A DNA stretch of 64,000 nt from Angustibacter luteus (GCF_039541115.1 NZ_BAABFP010000005.1:728447-792446), one strand, 5' to 3'. Positions 18,330 through 26,574 are shown, counted from the stretch's first letter. Notes: generated from the sequence alone by a model not told the origin. Program-made: numbers and translations.

Positions 18330-19650
18330 CGAGCGAGCCGAGCGCGCGGATCAGTGCCGCGTCCTGCTCCGGCTGAACGGATCGCAGGTCGAGCAGGAGT
18401 GCGCCGCGCTCGACCCGGCCCACCACGGACGGCGTCCCCTCGCGCAGCGGCCGGGCCCACCGCGACGGAAGCTGCACGGCCCAGCTCGGCAGTGGTTGCT
18501 CCGGCGCGCCGCCGGCCCCGACCGCCCCGGCGGACGGCACCACCACGGGCACCACCGCCGGCTCACACCCGCTGTCCCGCACCGACTGCGCGATGCGTTC
18601 GGCCCGAGCTCGCAGCTCGTCAGCGTCGACCTCCAATGCCCGGACGACGGGAGCCACCGGCCCGCGCAGCGTCGCCTCCAGGGCGGCCAGGGTCAGCTTG
18701 TCGACCCGCAGCGCTCGGGCCAGCGGATGCCGGCGGAGCCGCTCGACGAGCTCGGCGCCGCCCAGCATCAGCCCGGCCTGCGGGCCGCCGAGCAGCTTGT
18801 CACCGCTGCCGGTGACCAGGTCCGCGCCGGCGCGCAGCGCGGTCGCGGCATCGGGCTCGTCCGGCAGCAGCGGGTGCCGGCGCAGCAACCCCGACCCGAG
18901 GTCGGCCACCAGCGGCACCCCCCGCTCGCGCAGCACCGGCGCGAGGTCCGCGACCGGCACGCTGGCGGTGAAGCCACGCACCACGAAGTTCGACGGATGG
19001 ACCTTCAGCACCAGGCCGGTGTCGGCGCCGACGGCGTCCACGTAGTCCGCCAGCGCGGTGCGGTTCGTCGTGCCGACCTCACGCAGTCGCGCGCCCGTCG
19101 ACGCGAGCAGGTCGGGCAGCCGGAACCCGTCGCCAATCTCGACCATCTCGCCCCGCGAGACGACGATCTCGCGCCCCGCGGCCAGCACCGTCGCGGCCAG
19201 CACCAAGGCAGCGGCCCCGTTGTTGACCACGTGCACCCCGCCGGCCTCCGGAACCGCCTGCGCCAGTGCGGCCAGCGCGCCGCGTCCCCGGCGGGCCCGG
19301 GTGCCGGTAGCCCGGTCGAACTCGACGTCCGTCGTCCCGGACGCCGCCACCACCGACGCCACGGCCGCGTCGGACAGCGCCGCCCGACCGAGGTTGGTGT
19401 GCAGCAGCACGCCCGTGGCGTTGATCACCGGCACCATGCCGGAGGCGTTGTGCGGCAACGCCTCCAGCACAGCCGGCACGACCTGTCCGGCGGGCAGCTC
19501 GGCACCGCGGACCCGGCCCAGCGCGGCGACCACCAGCTCCTTGACGATCCGCGGGCCGAGCTCGGCCACCGCCGCCTCGAGCCTGGGGTCCGCGAGCACA
19601 GCATCGGTGCGCGGGACGGAGCGGCGCGGATCCGTTGCGGCGGTGGACAT
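18289..19650 (-). CDS. selA: L-seryl-tRNA(Sec) selenium transferase
   Basis: Converts Ser-tRNA(Sec) to selenocysteinyl-tRNA(Sec) using selenophosphate and PLP. The protein is 453 aa, normal for bacterial SelA. Recognisable segments are the N-terminal helical part (SVPRTDAVLADPRLEAAV), INATGVLLHTNLGRA, the PLP-lysine motif GSGDKLLGGPQAGL, and the region RALRVDKLTLAALEATL. ATG 19650 has TAGGCT ending 6 nt upstream and no Shine-Dalgarno site, so it is probably leaderless. selB and the tRNA(Sec) gene lie about 4-7 kb away in the same orientation, separated by unrelated genes. selD, needed to supply selenophosphate, is not in the window. The 3' end overlaps the convergent ABC-F gene by 41 bp. Confidence 0.95.
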   Translation of the reverse strand: MSTAATDPRRSVPRTDAVLADPRLEAAVAELGPRIVKELVVAALGRVRGAELPAGQVVPAVLEALPHNASGMVPVINATGVLLHTNLGRAALSDAAVASVVAASGTTDVEFDRATGTRARRGRGALAALAQAVPEAGGVHVVNNGAAALVLAATVLAAGREIVVSRGEMVEIGDGFRLPDLLASTGARLREVGTTNRTALADYVDAVGADTGLVLKVHPSNFVVRGFTASVPVADLAPVLRERGVPLVADLGSGLLRRHPLLPDEPDAATALRAGADLVTGSGDKLLGGPQAGLMLGGAELVERLRRHPLARALRVDKLTLAALEATLRGPVAPVVRALEVDADELRARAERIAQSVRDSGCEPAVVPVVVPSAGAVGAGGAPEQPLPSWAVQLPSRWARPLREGTPSVVGRVERGALLLDLRSVQPEQDAALIRALGSLVTASADSPPPAAR

Positions 19651-19659
19651 CCCGGCAGC

Positions 19660-20433
19660 CTACGAGGTCCGGTGCACCTTGTGCGGCGCCGCCTGGGCCA
19701 GCGGCTTGACGACCAGCAGGTCGATGTTCACGTGGGCGGGCCGGGTCACCACGAACGCGATGGTGTCGGCGATGTCGTCCGCCGTCAACGGGTTCGCGAC
19801 GCCCGCGTAGACGGCGTCCGCCTTGGCCTGGTCGCCACCGAAGCGCACCAGCGAGAACTCGTCCGTGGCGACCATGCCGGGCGCCACCTCGCTGACCCGG
19901 ACGGGCCGGCCGTTGAGCTCGAGCCGCAGCGTCTGGGCCAGGGCGGCCTCAGCGTGCTTGGCGGCCGTGTAGCCGCCGCCGTTCTCGTAGACCAGATGGC
20001 CGGCGATGGACCCGGTGACGACCACGTGGCCGCCCGCCCCGGCCTCGAGCGCCGGGAGCAGCGCCTTCACCATGCGCACGGACCCGAGCACGTTCACGTC
20101 GTACATCCGTCGCCAGTCCTCCACGTCCGAGGTCGCGACCTCGTCCATCCCGAACGCGCCACCCGCGTTGTTCACCAGAACAGCCACGTCCGGCAGGTCC
20201 GCGGCCAGCGCTGCCACCGACGCGTCGTCCGTGACGTCCAGGGTGACGGCCCGGACGTGCTCGACCTCGCCGGCCAACGCGTCCAGGCGGTCCCGTCGGC
20301 GGGCCGCGGCGACGACGTCGTACCCTTCGGCCGCCAGTCGTCGGGCCGTGGCGGCACCGATCCCGCTGCTGGCTCCCGTGACGACTGCGACGGGTCGTGG
20401 GTGGGCAGACGTCGGCCCGGCCTCAGGGGTCAT
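19660..20433 (-). CDS. SDR-family NAD(P)-dependent oxidoreductase
   Basis: A 257-aa classical short-chain dehydrogenase. The cofactor site is VVTGASSGIGAATARRL (about residues 14-30). ARRRDRL after the second strand suggests NADP preference. NNAGG is near residue 90, and the active-site YTAAK is near 155. The C-terminal part (PLTADDIADTIAFVVTRPAHVNID) matches the YdfG/serine 3-dehydrogenase subgroup, which oxidises 3-hydroxy acids, though the substrate is not certain. ATG 20433 has TAGGGT ending 6 nt upstream, so it is likely leaderless with its own promoter, although selA follows after only 9 bp and may be cotranscribed. The HesB-like gene lies 33 bp upstream on the same strand. Confidence 0.92.
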   Translation of the reverse strand: MTPEAGPTSAHPRPVAVVTGASSGIGAATARRLAAEGYDVVAAARRRDRLDALAGEVEHVRAVTLDVTDDASVAALAADLPDVAVLVNNAGGAFGMDEVATSDVEDWRRMYDVNVLGSVRMVKALLPALEAGAGGHVVVTGSIAGHLVYENGGGYTAAKHAEAALAQTLRLELNGRPVRVSEVAPGMVATDEFSLVRFGGDQAKADAVYAGVANPLTADDIADTIAFVVTRPAHVNIDLLVVKPLAQAAPHKVHRTS

Positions 20434-20466
20434 GAGGGAACCCTACGGCCGGGCCGACGCGGACGC

Positions 20467-20742
20467 TCAGGTCGCCGGTGCGGCCAGGAAGAACGACACC
20501 TGGCCGTCGTTCACGTTGGCGTCGAGGGTCTGCTCGTCGAGCAGCGCCGAGGCCTGCTGCTCCAGGTACACCTGCACGCCGTCGGCGTCGATGACGTCGT
20601 CACCGGGGACTCCGCCGTCCACGACGCTCAGCTCGAGTCCGTTCTCGCCCGGGGCGAGCCGAAGGCCGGCGTGCTCGGGCGCCTCGGGGGTCTGGGTGAG
20701 GCCGCGCACGACGTCCACTGCCTGATCGGTCAAGGTGAGCAC
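20467..20742 (-). CDS. HesB/IscA-like small protein without cysteines
   Basis: A 91-aa protein of the HesB/IscA (A-type carrier) fold: LTDQAVDVVRGL at the N-terminus, the core GLRLAPGENGLELSVV, and a closing DGQVSFFLA. The family normally binds Fe-S clusters through one internal and two C-terminal cysteines; this protein has none at all, so it cannot use the standard ligands. Such cysteine-free members are seen in actinomycetes and are often labelled Fe-S assembly proteins, a name the sequence does not support. The start is GTG 20742 with AGGAG six or so nt upstream. It is the first of a minus-strand run with the SDR and selA; the neighbourhood does not reveal its role. Confidence 0.8.
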   Translation of the reverse strand: MLTLTDQAVDVVRGLTQTPEAPEHAGLRLAPGENGLELSVVDGGVPGDDVIDADGVQVYLEQQASALLDEQTLDANVNDGQVSFFLAAPAT

Positions 20743-20899
20743 GTTCGCTCCTGTCGATCGGGATCATTCGGTCACGTCCACCTTGCCCACGAAGGGGCGC
20801 CGCGAGTCAAACCGACCTGCCCCGGCCCTGCTCAGTCCCGGGCGTGTCGCGCGGCGCCGCGTGGTTGACTCAACCTCCTCGGGAGAACGGAGGCCTGGC

Positions 20900-22918
20900 G
20901 TGTCCAGGATCTTCGCGAGCCTGATCCAGGGGGACTTCAGTGGCGGCGACCACCGCAACTTCGAAGCCGTGATCTGGACCGGTGACCAGCTGCAGCACTG
21001 GTTCCGGGACAACAGCGAGGGCCATGAGTGGCGGCCCGGCCAGGTAGTCGTGCCGGCTGGCGCGGCCGGGGCCGGTTGCCTGATCCAGTCCGACTTCGCC
21101 GACGGCGACCACGGCAACTTCGAGGTCGTCGTGCCGATGACCAACGGCAACGGAGGGCTCGAGCTCGTCCACTGGTTCCACGTCAACACCGACGTCACCC
21201 TCCCCTGGCAACGCGCCGGCACCATCGCCACCAACGTCGCCGGACCCGGCTGCCTCATCCAGTCCGACTTCGCCGACGGCGACCACGGCAACTTCGAAGT
21301 CGTCGTCCCCGTCAACAACGGCAACGGAGGGCTCGACCTCGTCCACTTCTTCCACGACAACACCGACGTCACCCTCCCCTGGCAACGCGCCGGCACCATC
21401 GCCACCAACGTCGCCGGACCCGGCTGCCTCATCCAGTCCGACTTCGCCGACGGCGACCACGGCAACTTCGAAGTCGTCGTGCCGGTGCCCTGGGGCGACG
21501 GGCAGCAGCTCCGGCACTTCTTCCACGACAACACCGACGTCACCCTGCCCTGGCAACGCGGCCAGTTCGTCACCGACTCCGCGAACGGCTGGGCGAGCCT
21601 GATCAGCAGCGACTACGGCGAGGACCACCGCAACTTCGAGCTCATCGTGGAGGAGCGCGCGCAGAGCGTCATCGGCTACTTCCACCCCAACGAGGACGTC
21701 GGCGCGCCCTGGCTGCGCAACGGCGTGGTGCGGTGGGAGGAGTACCCCGTGAGCATCACGAGCACCCGCCGGATCTGCCAGCTGACCGGCGAGCACGACC
21801 GGACCGGCTGGGACGGCGAGGGCGACCCGCCGTTCGCCCACAACCGCACCGAGTCTGCCTACCGGGTCCGGGGCACCGACCTCGGCGTCTCGTTCCCGCA
21901 CCGCGGCCGCACGTACTTCCTGTTCGGCGACACGCTGCGCAACAACCAGCCCGCGGACTGGGACAACCTCGACCTCGTGGCGTATACCCAGGACACCACC
22001 CCCGAGGACGGCCTCGACCTCGCCTTCTTCTGGGAGCCACCGCGGATCAGCGACGGCATCAGCCAGCGTGGTTTCGAGGTCCCGCTGGACGCGGTCAGTG
22101 CCGGCGACCACCTGTACGCGTTCTTCTCGACCGACCACCGCAGCTACGGCGGCAGTGAGCTCATGGGCCGCTCGGTGATCACCCGGTGTGACGACGACGG
22201 TTTCGCGTTCCGCCTGGTCCGTGAGCTGTCCCGGCACAAGCTCGTCAACGTGTCCGTCCAGCGCGGCCCGCTGGACGCGCGCGCCGCGGACGGCGTGGGG
22301 CTCCCCGCGGGCACCGACGTCCTGTGGATCTGGGGCAGCGGGCGCTACCGGTCGAGTGACGTCTACCTCGCCGTCGTGCCGTTCGCCCAGCTCGAACCCG
22401 GCCCGTTCGACGTGCGCTACTTCGCAGGGACCCGCACGTCCCCTCGCTGGAGCCGGTCCGAGGACGACGCCACGCCCCTGTTCCACGACGGCTCGGTGGG
22501 CGAGCTGTCGGTCCGCTGGCAGCCGGCCCTGCACCGCTACGTCGCGACCTACAACTCGGACAACCTGCGCGGCATCCACCTGCGCAGCGCGCCCGCGCCG
22601 TGGGGGCCCTGGACGACGGCACCGGTCATGCTCTTCGATCCATGGGCACTGGACGACGCGGCGGACCCGTGCTCAGGGCGCGGCCTGGGCCGCTTCATGC
22701 ACCTTCCGTGGACGACCCGGGTGTGCGACCACGTCCAGGACGACATGTTCGGTCACCGGCGCGACGACGAACCCGGCGGTGAGTACGGGCCGTACCAGAT
22801 CGCCGACCTGACCCGGGCTCGCGGCGGCGGCGCCGACATCTACTTCACGCTGTCGTCCTGGAACCCGTACCAGGCGCACCTGATGACCGCGTTCATCGAC
22901 CCGGCGGTGCTGGGCTGA
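20900..22918 (+). CDS. DUF4185-type propeller protein with N-terminal lectin-like repeats
   Basis: A 672-aa protein in two parts. Residues about 5-290 are five tandem repeats of about 57-58 residues; copies 2, 3 and 4 are nearly identical and carry DGDHGNFEVVV, then an L-x-H-F/W-FH segment, then NTDVTLPWQR. Copies 1 and 5 are diverged. The repeats look like blades of a small beta-propeller of the kind found in lectins. Residues about 295-672 resemble DUF4185 (NRTESAYRVRGTDLGVSFPHRGRTYFLFGDT, VPFAQLEPGPFDVRYF, GEYGPYQIADLTR), a propeller-like, possibly glycan-acting domain. There is no signal peptide despite the secreted look of the repeats. GTG 20900 has GGAGG at 20889-20893. It reads alone on the plus strand among minus-strand sel genes. 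Confidence 0.8.
   Translation: MSRIFASLIQGDFSGGDHRNFEAVIWTGDQLQHWFRDNSEGHEWRPGQVVVPAGAAGAGCLIQSDFADGDHGNFEVVVPMTNGNGGLELVHWFHVNTDVTLPWQRAGTIATNVAGPGCLIQSDFADGDHGNFEVVVPVNNGNGGLDLVHFFHDNTDVTLPWQRAGTIATNVAGPGCLIQSDFADGDHGNFEVVVPVPWGDGQQLRHFFHDNTDVTLPWQRGQFVTDSANGWASLISSDYGEDHRNFELIVEERAQSVIGYFHPNEDVGAPWLRNGVVRWEEYPVSITSTRRICQLTGEHDRTGWDGEGDPPFAHNRTESAYRVRGTDLGVSFPHRGRTYFLFGDTLRNNQPADWDNLDLVAYTQDTTPEDGLDLAFFWEPPRISDGISQRGFEVPLDAVSAGDHLYAFFSTDHRSYGGSELMGRSVITRCDDDGFAFRLVRELSRHKLVNVSVQRGPLDARAADGVGLPAGTDVLWIWGSGRYRSSDVYLAVVPFAQLEPGPFDVRYFAGTRTSPRWSRSEDDATPLFHDGSVGELSVRWQPALHRYVATYNSDNLRGIHLRSAPAPWGPWTTAPVMLFDPWALDDAADPCSGRGLGRFMHLPWTTRVCDHVQDDMFGHRRDDEPGGEYGPYQIADLTRARGGGADIYFTLSSWNPYQAHLMTAFIDPAVLG
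21077..21595 (+). repeat. Three 174-bp in-frame tandem repeats
   Basis: Repeat units start at 21077, 21251 and 21425 with a 174-bp (58-codon) period. Bases 21184-21306 are identical to 21358-21480, about 120 bp without a mismatch. This near-identity at synonymous sites points to recent duplication or ongoing gene conversion inside the gene. Confidence 0.85.
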
Positions 22919-22939
22919 GGCCCCACGGCTCGTCGATGG

Positions 22940-23422
22940 TCAGGGCTCGTCGATGACGTGCACGGCGGCCTCCTCGGCCGACGCGCCGGCACCGTCGATG
23001 CCGGCGTCGTAGCCGACCAGGTCCTTCTCGGTGTCCTCGCCGAAGCCCTGGTCGGGGTCGACCAGCCGGCCCGCCCGGCGGTCGCCGACCTCGTCGCCCC
23101 CGTCGAAGCCGTCGTCCAGGTCGTCCACGGCGTCCGGGTCGTCACGGTCCGGGGCGACGTCGGCGAGCGGGTCGTCGAACGCGGCGCTCGGGTCCGGCTC
23201 CTCCTGCGCGATCCGCTGGTCGAGGCTCTCCCCCTGGCGCGCCTCCTCGAACGTCGTCCCGAAGGACTCGACGCCCCGGGGCTTCTCGGGTGGGCTGTAG
23301 CCCTCGTCCAACGGGTCGACCAGCCCGCGATCGTCCAGGCCGTCCTCGGCGCCGGGCTGGTCCTCGTCGTCGACGCTGAACACGCCGCTGCTGTCGATCT
23401 CGCTGTCAGGCACGTCTGTCAT
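22940..23422 (-). CDS. DUF5709 acidic protein
   Basis: A 160-aa, very acidic, low-complexity protein with no signal peptide, membrane helix or cysteine. The conserved parts match DUF5709: DEGYSPPEKPRGVESFGTT, then EARQGESLDQRIAQEEPD, and near the end GRLVDPDQGFGEDTEKDLVGYDAG. The family is confined to actinomycetes and has no known function; most of the chain is likely disordered. ATG 23422 lies 17 bp inside the 3' end of selB, so the two are on one transcript in this window. The overlap looks positional rather than functional, since DUF5709 genes are found in many genomes without sel genes. Confidence 0.82.
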   Translation of the reverse strand: MTDVPDSEIDSSGVFSVDDEDQPGAEDGLDDRGLVDPLDEGYSPPEKPRGVESFGTTFEEARQGESLDQRIAQEEPDPSAAFDDPLADVAPDRDDPDAVDDLDDGFDGGDEVGDRRAGRLVDPDQGFGEDTEKDLVGYDAGIDGAGASAEEAAVHVIDEP

Positions 23423-25214
23423 GACCCGAGCCTGCCACCATCGCGCCCCCGGCGCGCAGGGACCGAAGCCCCTGGACGTCGCGGACGGTCAACCCCAGGG
23501 CGTCCAGGTGTTCCAGCAGCGGCACGGCGACCCGGCGCGAGGTCTGCCAGACGTCCCGGACCGCGCCCACCGCGAACCCGGGTTGCAGGGTGCCCAGCAG
23601 GTCCGCTGCCCGCTGCCGCGCCAGGGGTGTCAGCACGACCCCATGGCCGCAGTCCACGAGCTGGCCGGCCCGAACGGCTGCGGCGACCTCGCGGCGACCC
23701 AGCCCCAGGTCAGCCAGCCGTTCCGCCGACGCCGCCGGCACCGGCTCGCCGGCCCGGTCCAGCTCGGCGACCAGCGCCGTCACCGCCGAGCCCACGTCAC
23801 CTGGCAGGCGCTGCGGGTCGTCGTCCTCGCGCCGCACCCGTCCACCGGCGATCGTCAGCGGTGGCCGGACCAGCTGGGGCAGCACCTGCACCGACGGCAG
23901 GTGCAGCTGCGCGCGCGCCACCTCCAGCGGCAGACCGCGGTCCAGGGGGTGCTGGTCGTCGTGCCGGCCGACCAGGGCGCTCAGCCGCTCGCCGAGCTCG
24001 ACGCCGTACCCGTCGTGCACCAGCCACTCCCCCGGCTCACCGAACTCCCCGACCTGCCGCGCCGGCAGTCCCATCGCCACCAGGTGCGTTCGCGAGACCA
24101 CCCGCCGCCGAGCGAGCTCTTGCGCGACGTCCGGCGCCCCGGTGACCGCGGTCAGGTCCGCGGCCCGGGCGCGCGCCGCCCCGCGACGGCTCAGCGCCGG
24201 CGGATCGACGTCCAGGACCGTGACGCCGCTGAGGACCAGCCCGCGCCCGGGGTCTCGCAGCAGCCCGACGTCGCCCTGGTGCAGCGGCAGGGCGCGCTCG
24301 AGCCTCAGTCGCCACAGGTCGCCGGCCAGGGGGCGCACGTGGGCGGTCACCTGCGCCGATCCCAGGTGGAGCACGGCAGTGGTCGGCGCCCGCTCCGCCA
24401 TCGTGGGGCACCGGACGTCGATGGTGTCGGTGCGCCAGAACGCTTCCGGCACGGTCAAGGCGTCACCCCGGCGCACCTGGTCGCGGGTGATCCCGCGCAG
24501 GTTCACGGCGACCCGGGCGGCGGCCTCGACCGACGCGTGCGACTGCTCGAGGCTCTGCAACCCGCGGACGGTCGCCGTGGTGCCGTCCCCCAGCGCGAGC
24601 CGGTCACCCTTGCGCAGCGTGCCGGCGCCGAGGGTGCCGGTGACCACCGTCCCGGCACCCTTGATCGAGAACGAACGGTCCACCCACAGACGCACCGGCG
24701 CGGTCCGGTCCGGCGGGGGCAGGCTGCGCACGAGAGCCAGCAACGCCGACCGGACGTCGTCCAGCCCCTGCCCGGTCCGCGCACTCGCTGCCACGACCGT
24801 CGCCCCCGCCAACCCGGTGTGCTGCAACCGTTCCCGGACATCCGTGACGACCGGTGCGGGATCGGCGAGGTCGGCGCGCGACACCACCACGAGCCCGTGC
24901 CGAACGCCGAACGCCTCGATGGCCTCCACGTGCTCCTGGGTCTGCGGCATCCACCCCGCGTCGGCCGCGACGACGAGGACGACGGCAGGCACCGGGCCGA
25001 GCCCGGCCAGCATCGTCGGGACGAACCGCTCGTGGCCGGGCACGTCGACGAACGCCAGCGTCTCGCCGTCCAGCGTCGTCCAGACGAAGCCGAGGTCCAG
25101 CGTGAGGCCGCGGCGCTGCTCCTCGGCGTACCGGTCGGGCTCCTGGCCGGTCACGGCGCGGACCAGCGCGGACTTGCCGTGGTCGACGTGTCCTGCGGTG
25201 GCCAGCACGTGCAT
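23406..25214 (-). CDS. selB: Selenocysteine-specific elongation factor
   Basis: A GTPase that delivers selenocysteinyl-tRNA(Sec) to the ribosome at UGA codons marked by a SECIS hairpin. The GTPase domain has G1 GHVDHGKS (residues 8-15), G3 DVPGHERF and a G4-like VVSRADL, where the usual NKxD/TKxD is SRAD. Elongation-factor beta-barrel domains follow (GAGTVVTGTLGAG). The C-terminal third is helical and fits the winged-helix array that binds SECIS RNA (LIDCGHGVVL-type strands, LGLTVRDVQGLRSLRAGG at the end). It is 602 aa from ATG 25214; a GTG one codon earlier is possible. It starts 20 nt after the tRNA(Sec) 3' end and overlaps the DUF5709 gene by 17 bp. Confidence 0.95.
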   Translation of the reverse strand: MHVLATAGHVDHGKSALVRAVTGQEPDRYAEEQRRGLTLDLGFVWTTLDGETLAFVDVPGHERFVPTMLAGLGPVPAVVLVVAADAGWMPQTQEHVEAIEAFGVRHGLVVVSRADLADPAPVVTDVRERLQHTGLAGATVVAASARTGQGLDDVRSALLALVRSLPPPDRTAPVRLWVDRSFSIKGAGTVVTGTLGAGTLRKGDRLALGDGTTATVRGLQSLEQSHASVEAAARVAVNLRGITRDQVRRGDALTVPEAFWRTDTIDVRCPTMAERAPTTAVLHLGSAQVTAHVRPLAGDLWRLRLERALPLHQGDVGLLRDPGRGLVLSGVTVLDVDPPALSRRGAARARAADLTAVTGAPDVAQELARRRVVSRTHLVAMGLPARQVGEFGEPGEWLVHDGYGVELGERLSALVGRHDDQHPLDRGLPLEVARAQLHLPSVQVLPQLVRPPLTIAGGRVRREDDDPQRLPGDVGSAVTALVAELDRAGEPVPAASAERLADLGLGRREVAAAVRAGQLVDCGHGVVLTPLARQRAADLLGTLQPGFAVGAVRDVWQTSRRVAVPLLEHLDALGLTVRDVQGLRSLRAGGAMVAGSGHDRRA

Positions 25215-25234
25215 CACCGCGCCAGCCTAGGTGG

Positions 25235-25327
25235 CGGAGGCGGACGGGAATCGAACCCGCCAGACCGAGGTGCTCGGTCTCGTCGGTGTTGAAGACCGCG
25301 GGGACCACCAGGTACCCAGACGCCTCC
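25235..25327 (-). tRNA. selC: tRNA-Sec (anticodon UCA)
   Basis: On the minus strand a 93-nt tRNA runs from 25327 to 25235, with an encoded CCA at 25234-25232. The acceptor GGAGGCG pairs with CGCCTCC and the discriminator is G. The anticodon loop is CTTCAAC with TCA at the anticodon positions. The long variable arm has a 7-bp stem (GACCGAG/CTCGGTC) closed by CAC. The T loop is TTCGATT. The size, UCA anticodon and long extra arm identify tRNA(Sec). selB follows 20 nt downstream, so the tRNA is probably processed from a shared transcript. Confidence 0.95.
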
Positions 25328-25394
25328 CCGCGACCGTCGTGCTGGCGGACCGCGGCAGGCCCGAGGCTACCGGGCCACCCGCTCCAACTCCCCC

Positions 25395-25443
25395 GTGATC
25401 ATGCACGTTCGCCCTGGCGTCCGGGGCGAACGTGCATGATCAC
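25395..25443. terminator. 20-bp perfect inverted repeat, terminator-like hairpin
   Basis: Bases 25395-25414 are the exact reverse complement of 25424-25443, with a 9-nt loop. The arm includes ATGATCA-type and ACGTTCGCC segments (GTGATCATGC, ACGTTCGCCC). It lies between the stop of the aldo/keto reductase gene and the start of the tRNA(Sec) gene, both on the minus strand, so it probably ends the reductase transcript. No T tract follows. It may also be a dispersed intergenic palindrome. Confidence 0.6.
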
Positions 25444-25458
25444 CGCGGGGAGGTGGGG

Positions 25459-26493
25459 TCAGTGGTCGCTGGAGGTCTTCCAGAGGTTGATGCCCGCCTC
25501 GATCGCGTGCCCGTCGATGGCCTCGAGCTCGTCGTCGCTGAAGCCGAGGTTGTCGAGCGCGGCGACGTTGGCCTCGAGCTGGCCGACGCTGCTGGCCCCG
25601 ACCAGGACCGACGTGACCCGGTCGTCGCGCAGCGCCCAGGCCAGCGCCATCTGGGCCAGCGACTGCCCGCGCGCCGAGGCAATCTCGTTGAGCGCCCGCA
25701 CGTGCCGGAGCGACTCGTCGGTGAGCAGCTCGGTCGACAGGGACTTGCCCTGGCTGGCCCGCGAACCCTCCGGCACACCGTCCAGGTACTTGTCGGTGAG
25801 CATGCCCTGGGCCAACGGGGAGAACGCGATCGCGCCGACGCCCTCGGCCTCCAACGTGTCCAGCAGGCTCTCCTCGACCCAGCGGTTCAGCATCGAGTAC
25901 GACGGCTGGTGGATCAGCAACGGCGTGCCCATGGCCCGCAGGATCGCGGCCGCCTCGGCGGTCCGCTCCGGGGAGTACGACGAGATACCGGCGTACAGCG
26001 CCTTGCCCGACCGCACGGCGTGGTCGAGGGCGCCCATGGTCTCCTCGAGCGGGGTCTCCGGGTCGAACCGGTGGCTGTAGAAGATGTCGACGTAGTCCAG
26101 GCCCATCCGGGTCAGCGACTGGTCCAGCGAGGCCAGCAGGTACTTGCGGGAGCCCCACTCGCCGTAGGGCCCGGGCCACATGTCGTAGCCGGCCTTGGAC
26201 GAGATGACCAGCTCGTCGCGGTAGGGCCGGAAGTCGGTGGCGAAGTGGCGGCCGAAGTTCGTCTCGGCGCCGCCGTAGGGCGGCCCGTAGTTGTTGGCGA
26301 GGTCGAAGTGCGTGATGCCCAGGTCGAACGCCCGGCGCAGGGTCGCCTGCTGACGCTCGAACGGGACGTCGTCCCCGAAGTTGTGCCAGAGGCCGAGCGA
26401 CACGGCGGGCAGCTGCACCCCGCTTCGCCCCGTCCGTCGGTAGGTCATCGAGTCGTAGCGGTCGTCCGCGGCGCGGAAGGGTGCAGGGATCAT
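25459..26493 (-). CDS. Aldo/keto reductase
   Basis: A 344-aa NADPH-dependent TIM-barrel reductase. The family tetrad is visible: Asp in THFDLANNYG, Tyr in the same segment (NNYGPPYGGAE), Lys in VISSKAGYDMWPGPYG, and His in DIFYSHRFDPETPLEE. The sequence is closest to the YghZ/GrpA L-glyceraldehyde-3-phosphate reductase subgroup, judged by the GPYGEWGSRKYLLASLDQSL stretch; it may detoxify methylglyoxal or small aldehydes. ATG 26493 is chosen because CAGACT (26500-26505) ends 6 nt upstream; the ATG at 26508 would precede it. A strong hairpin separates it from the cold-shock gene upstream, and a long palindrome follows it. Confidence 0.92.
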   Translation of the reverse strand: MIPAPFRAADDRYDSMTYRRTGRSGVQLPAVSLGLWHNFGDDVPFERQQATLRRAFDLGITHFDLANNYGPPYGGAETNFGRHFATDFRPYRDELVISSKAGYDMWPGPYGEWGSRKYLLASLDQSLTRMGLDYVDIFYSHRFDPETPLEETMGALDHAVRSGKALYAGISSYSPERTAEAAAILRAMGTPLLIHQPSYSMLNRWVEESLLDTLEAEGVGAIAFSPLAQGMLTDKYLDGVPEGSRASQGKSLSTELLTDESLRHVRALNEIASARGQSLAQMALAWALRDDRVTSVLVGASSVGQLEANVAALDNLGFSDDELEAIDGHAIEAGINLWKTSSDH

Positions 26494-26525
26494 GGCGCCA
26501 GTCTGCACCGGTCCGGCCAGGACGC

Positions 26526-26560
26526 ACGACGGCCCCCCGCAGACTGCGGGGGGCCGTCGT
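26526..26560 (-). terminator. 16-bp hairpin terminator after cold-shock gene
   Basis: Bases 26526-26541 (ACGACGGCCCCCCGCA) pair perfectly with 26545-26560 around a 3-nt loop. The hairpin lies 15 bp beyond the stop of the cold-shock gene and before the reductase gene. There is no T run, as is usual for high-GC actinomycetes. Confidence 0.75.
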
Positions 26561-26574
26561 TCAGTCTGACGAGA

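Noticed and set aside
21077-21595. 174-bp repeats as a CRISPR array or satellite
   Set aside because: The units are in frame, encode a consistent protein motif and have no spacer structure.
18289-25214. A selenoprotein with an in-frame TGA near the sel genes
   Set aside because: Each TGA I examined at the end of a gene here is followed by non-coding sequence or another gene; no frame resumes with a recognisable domain.
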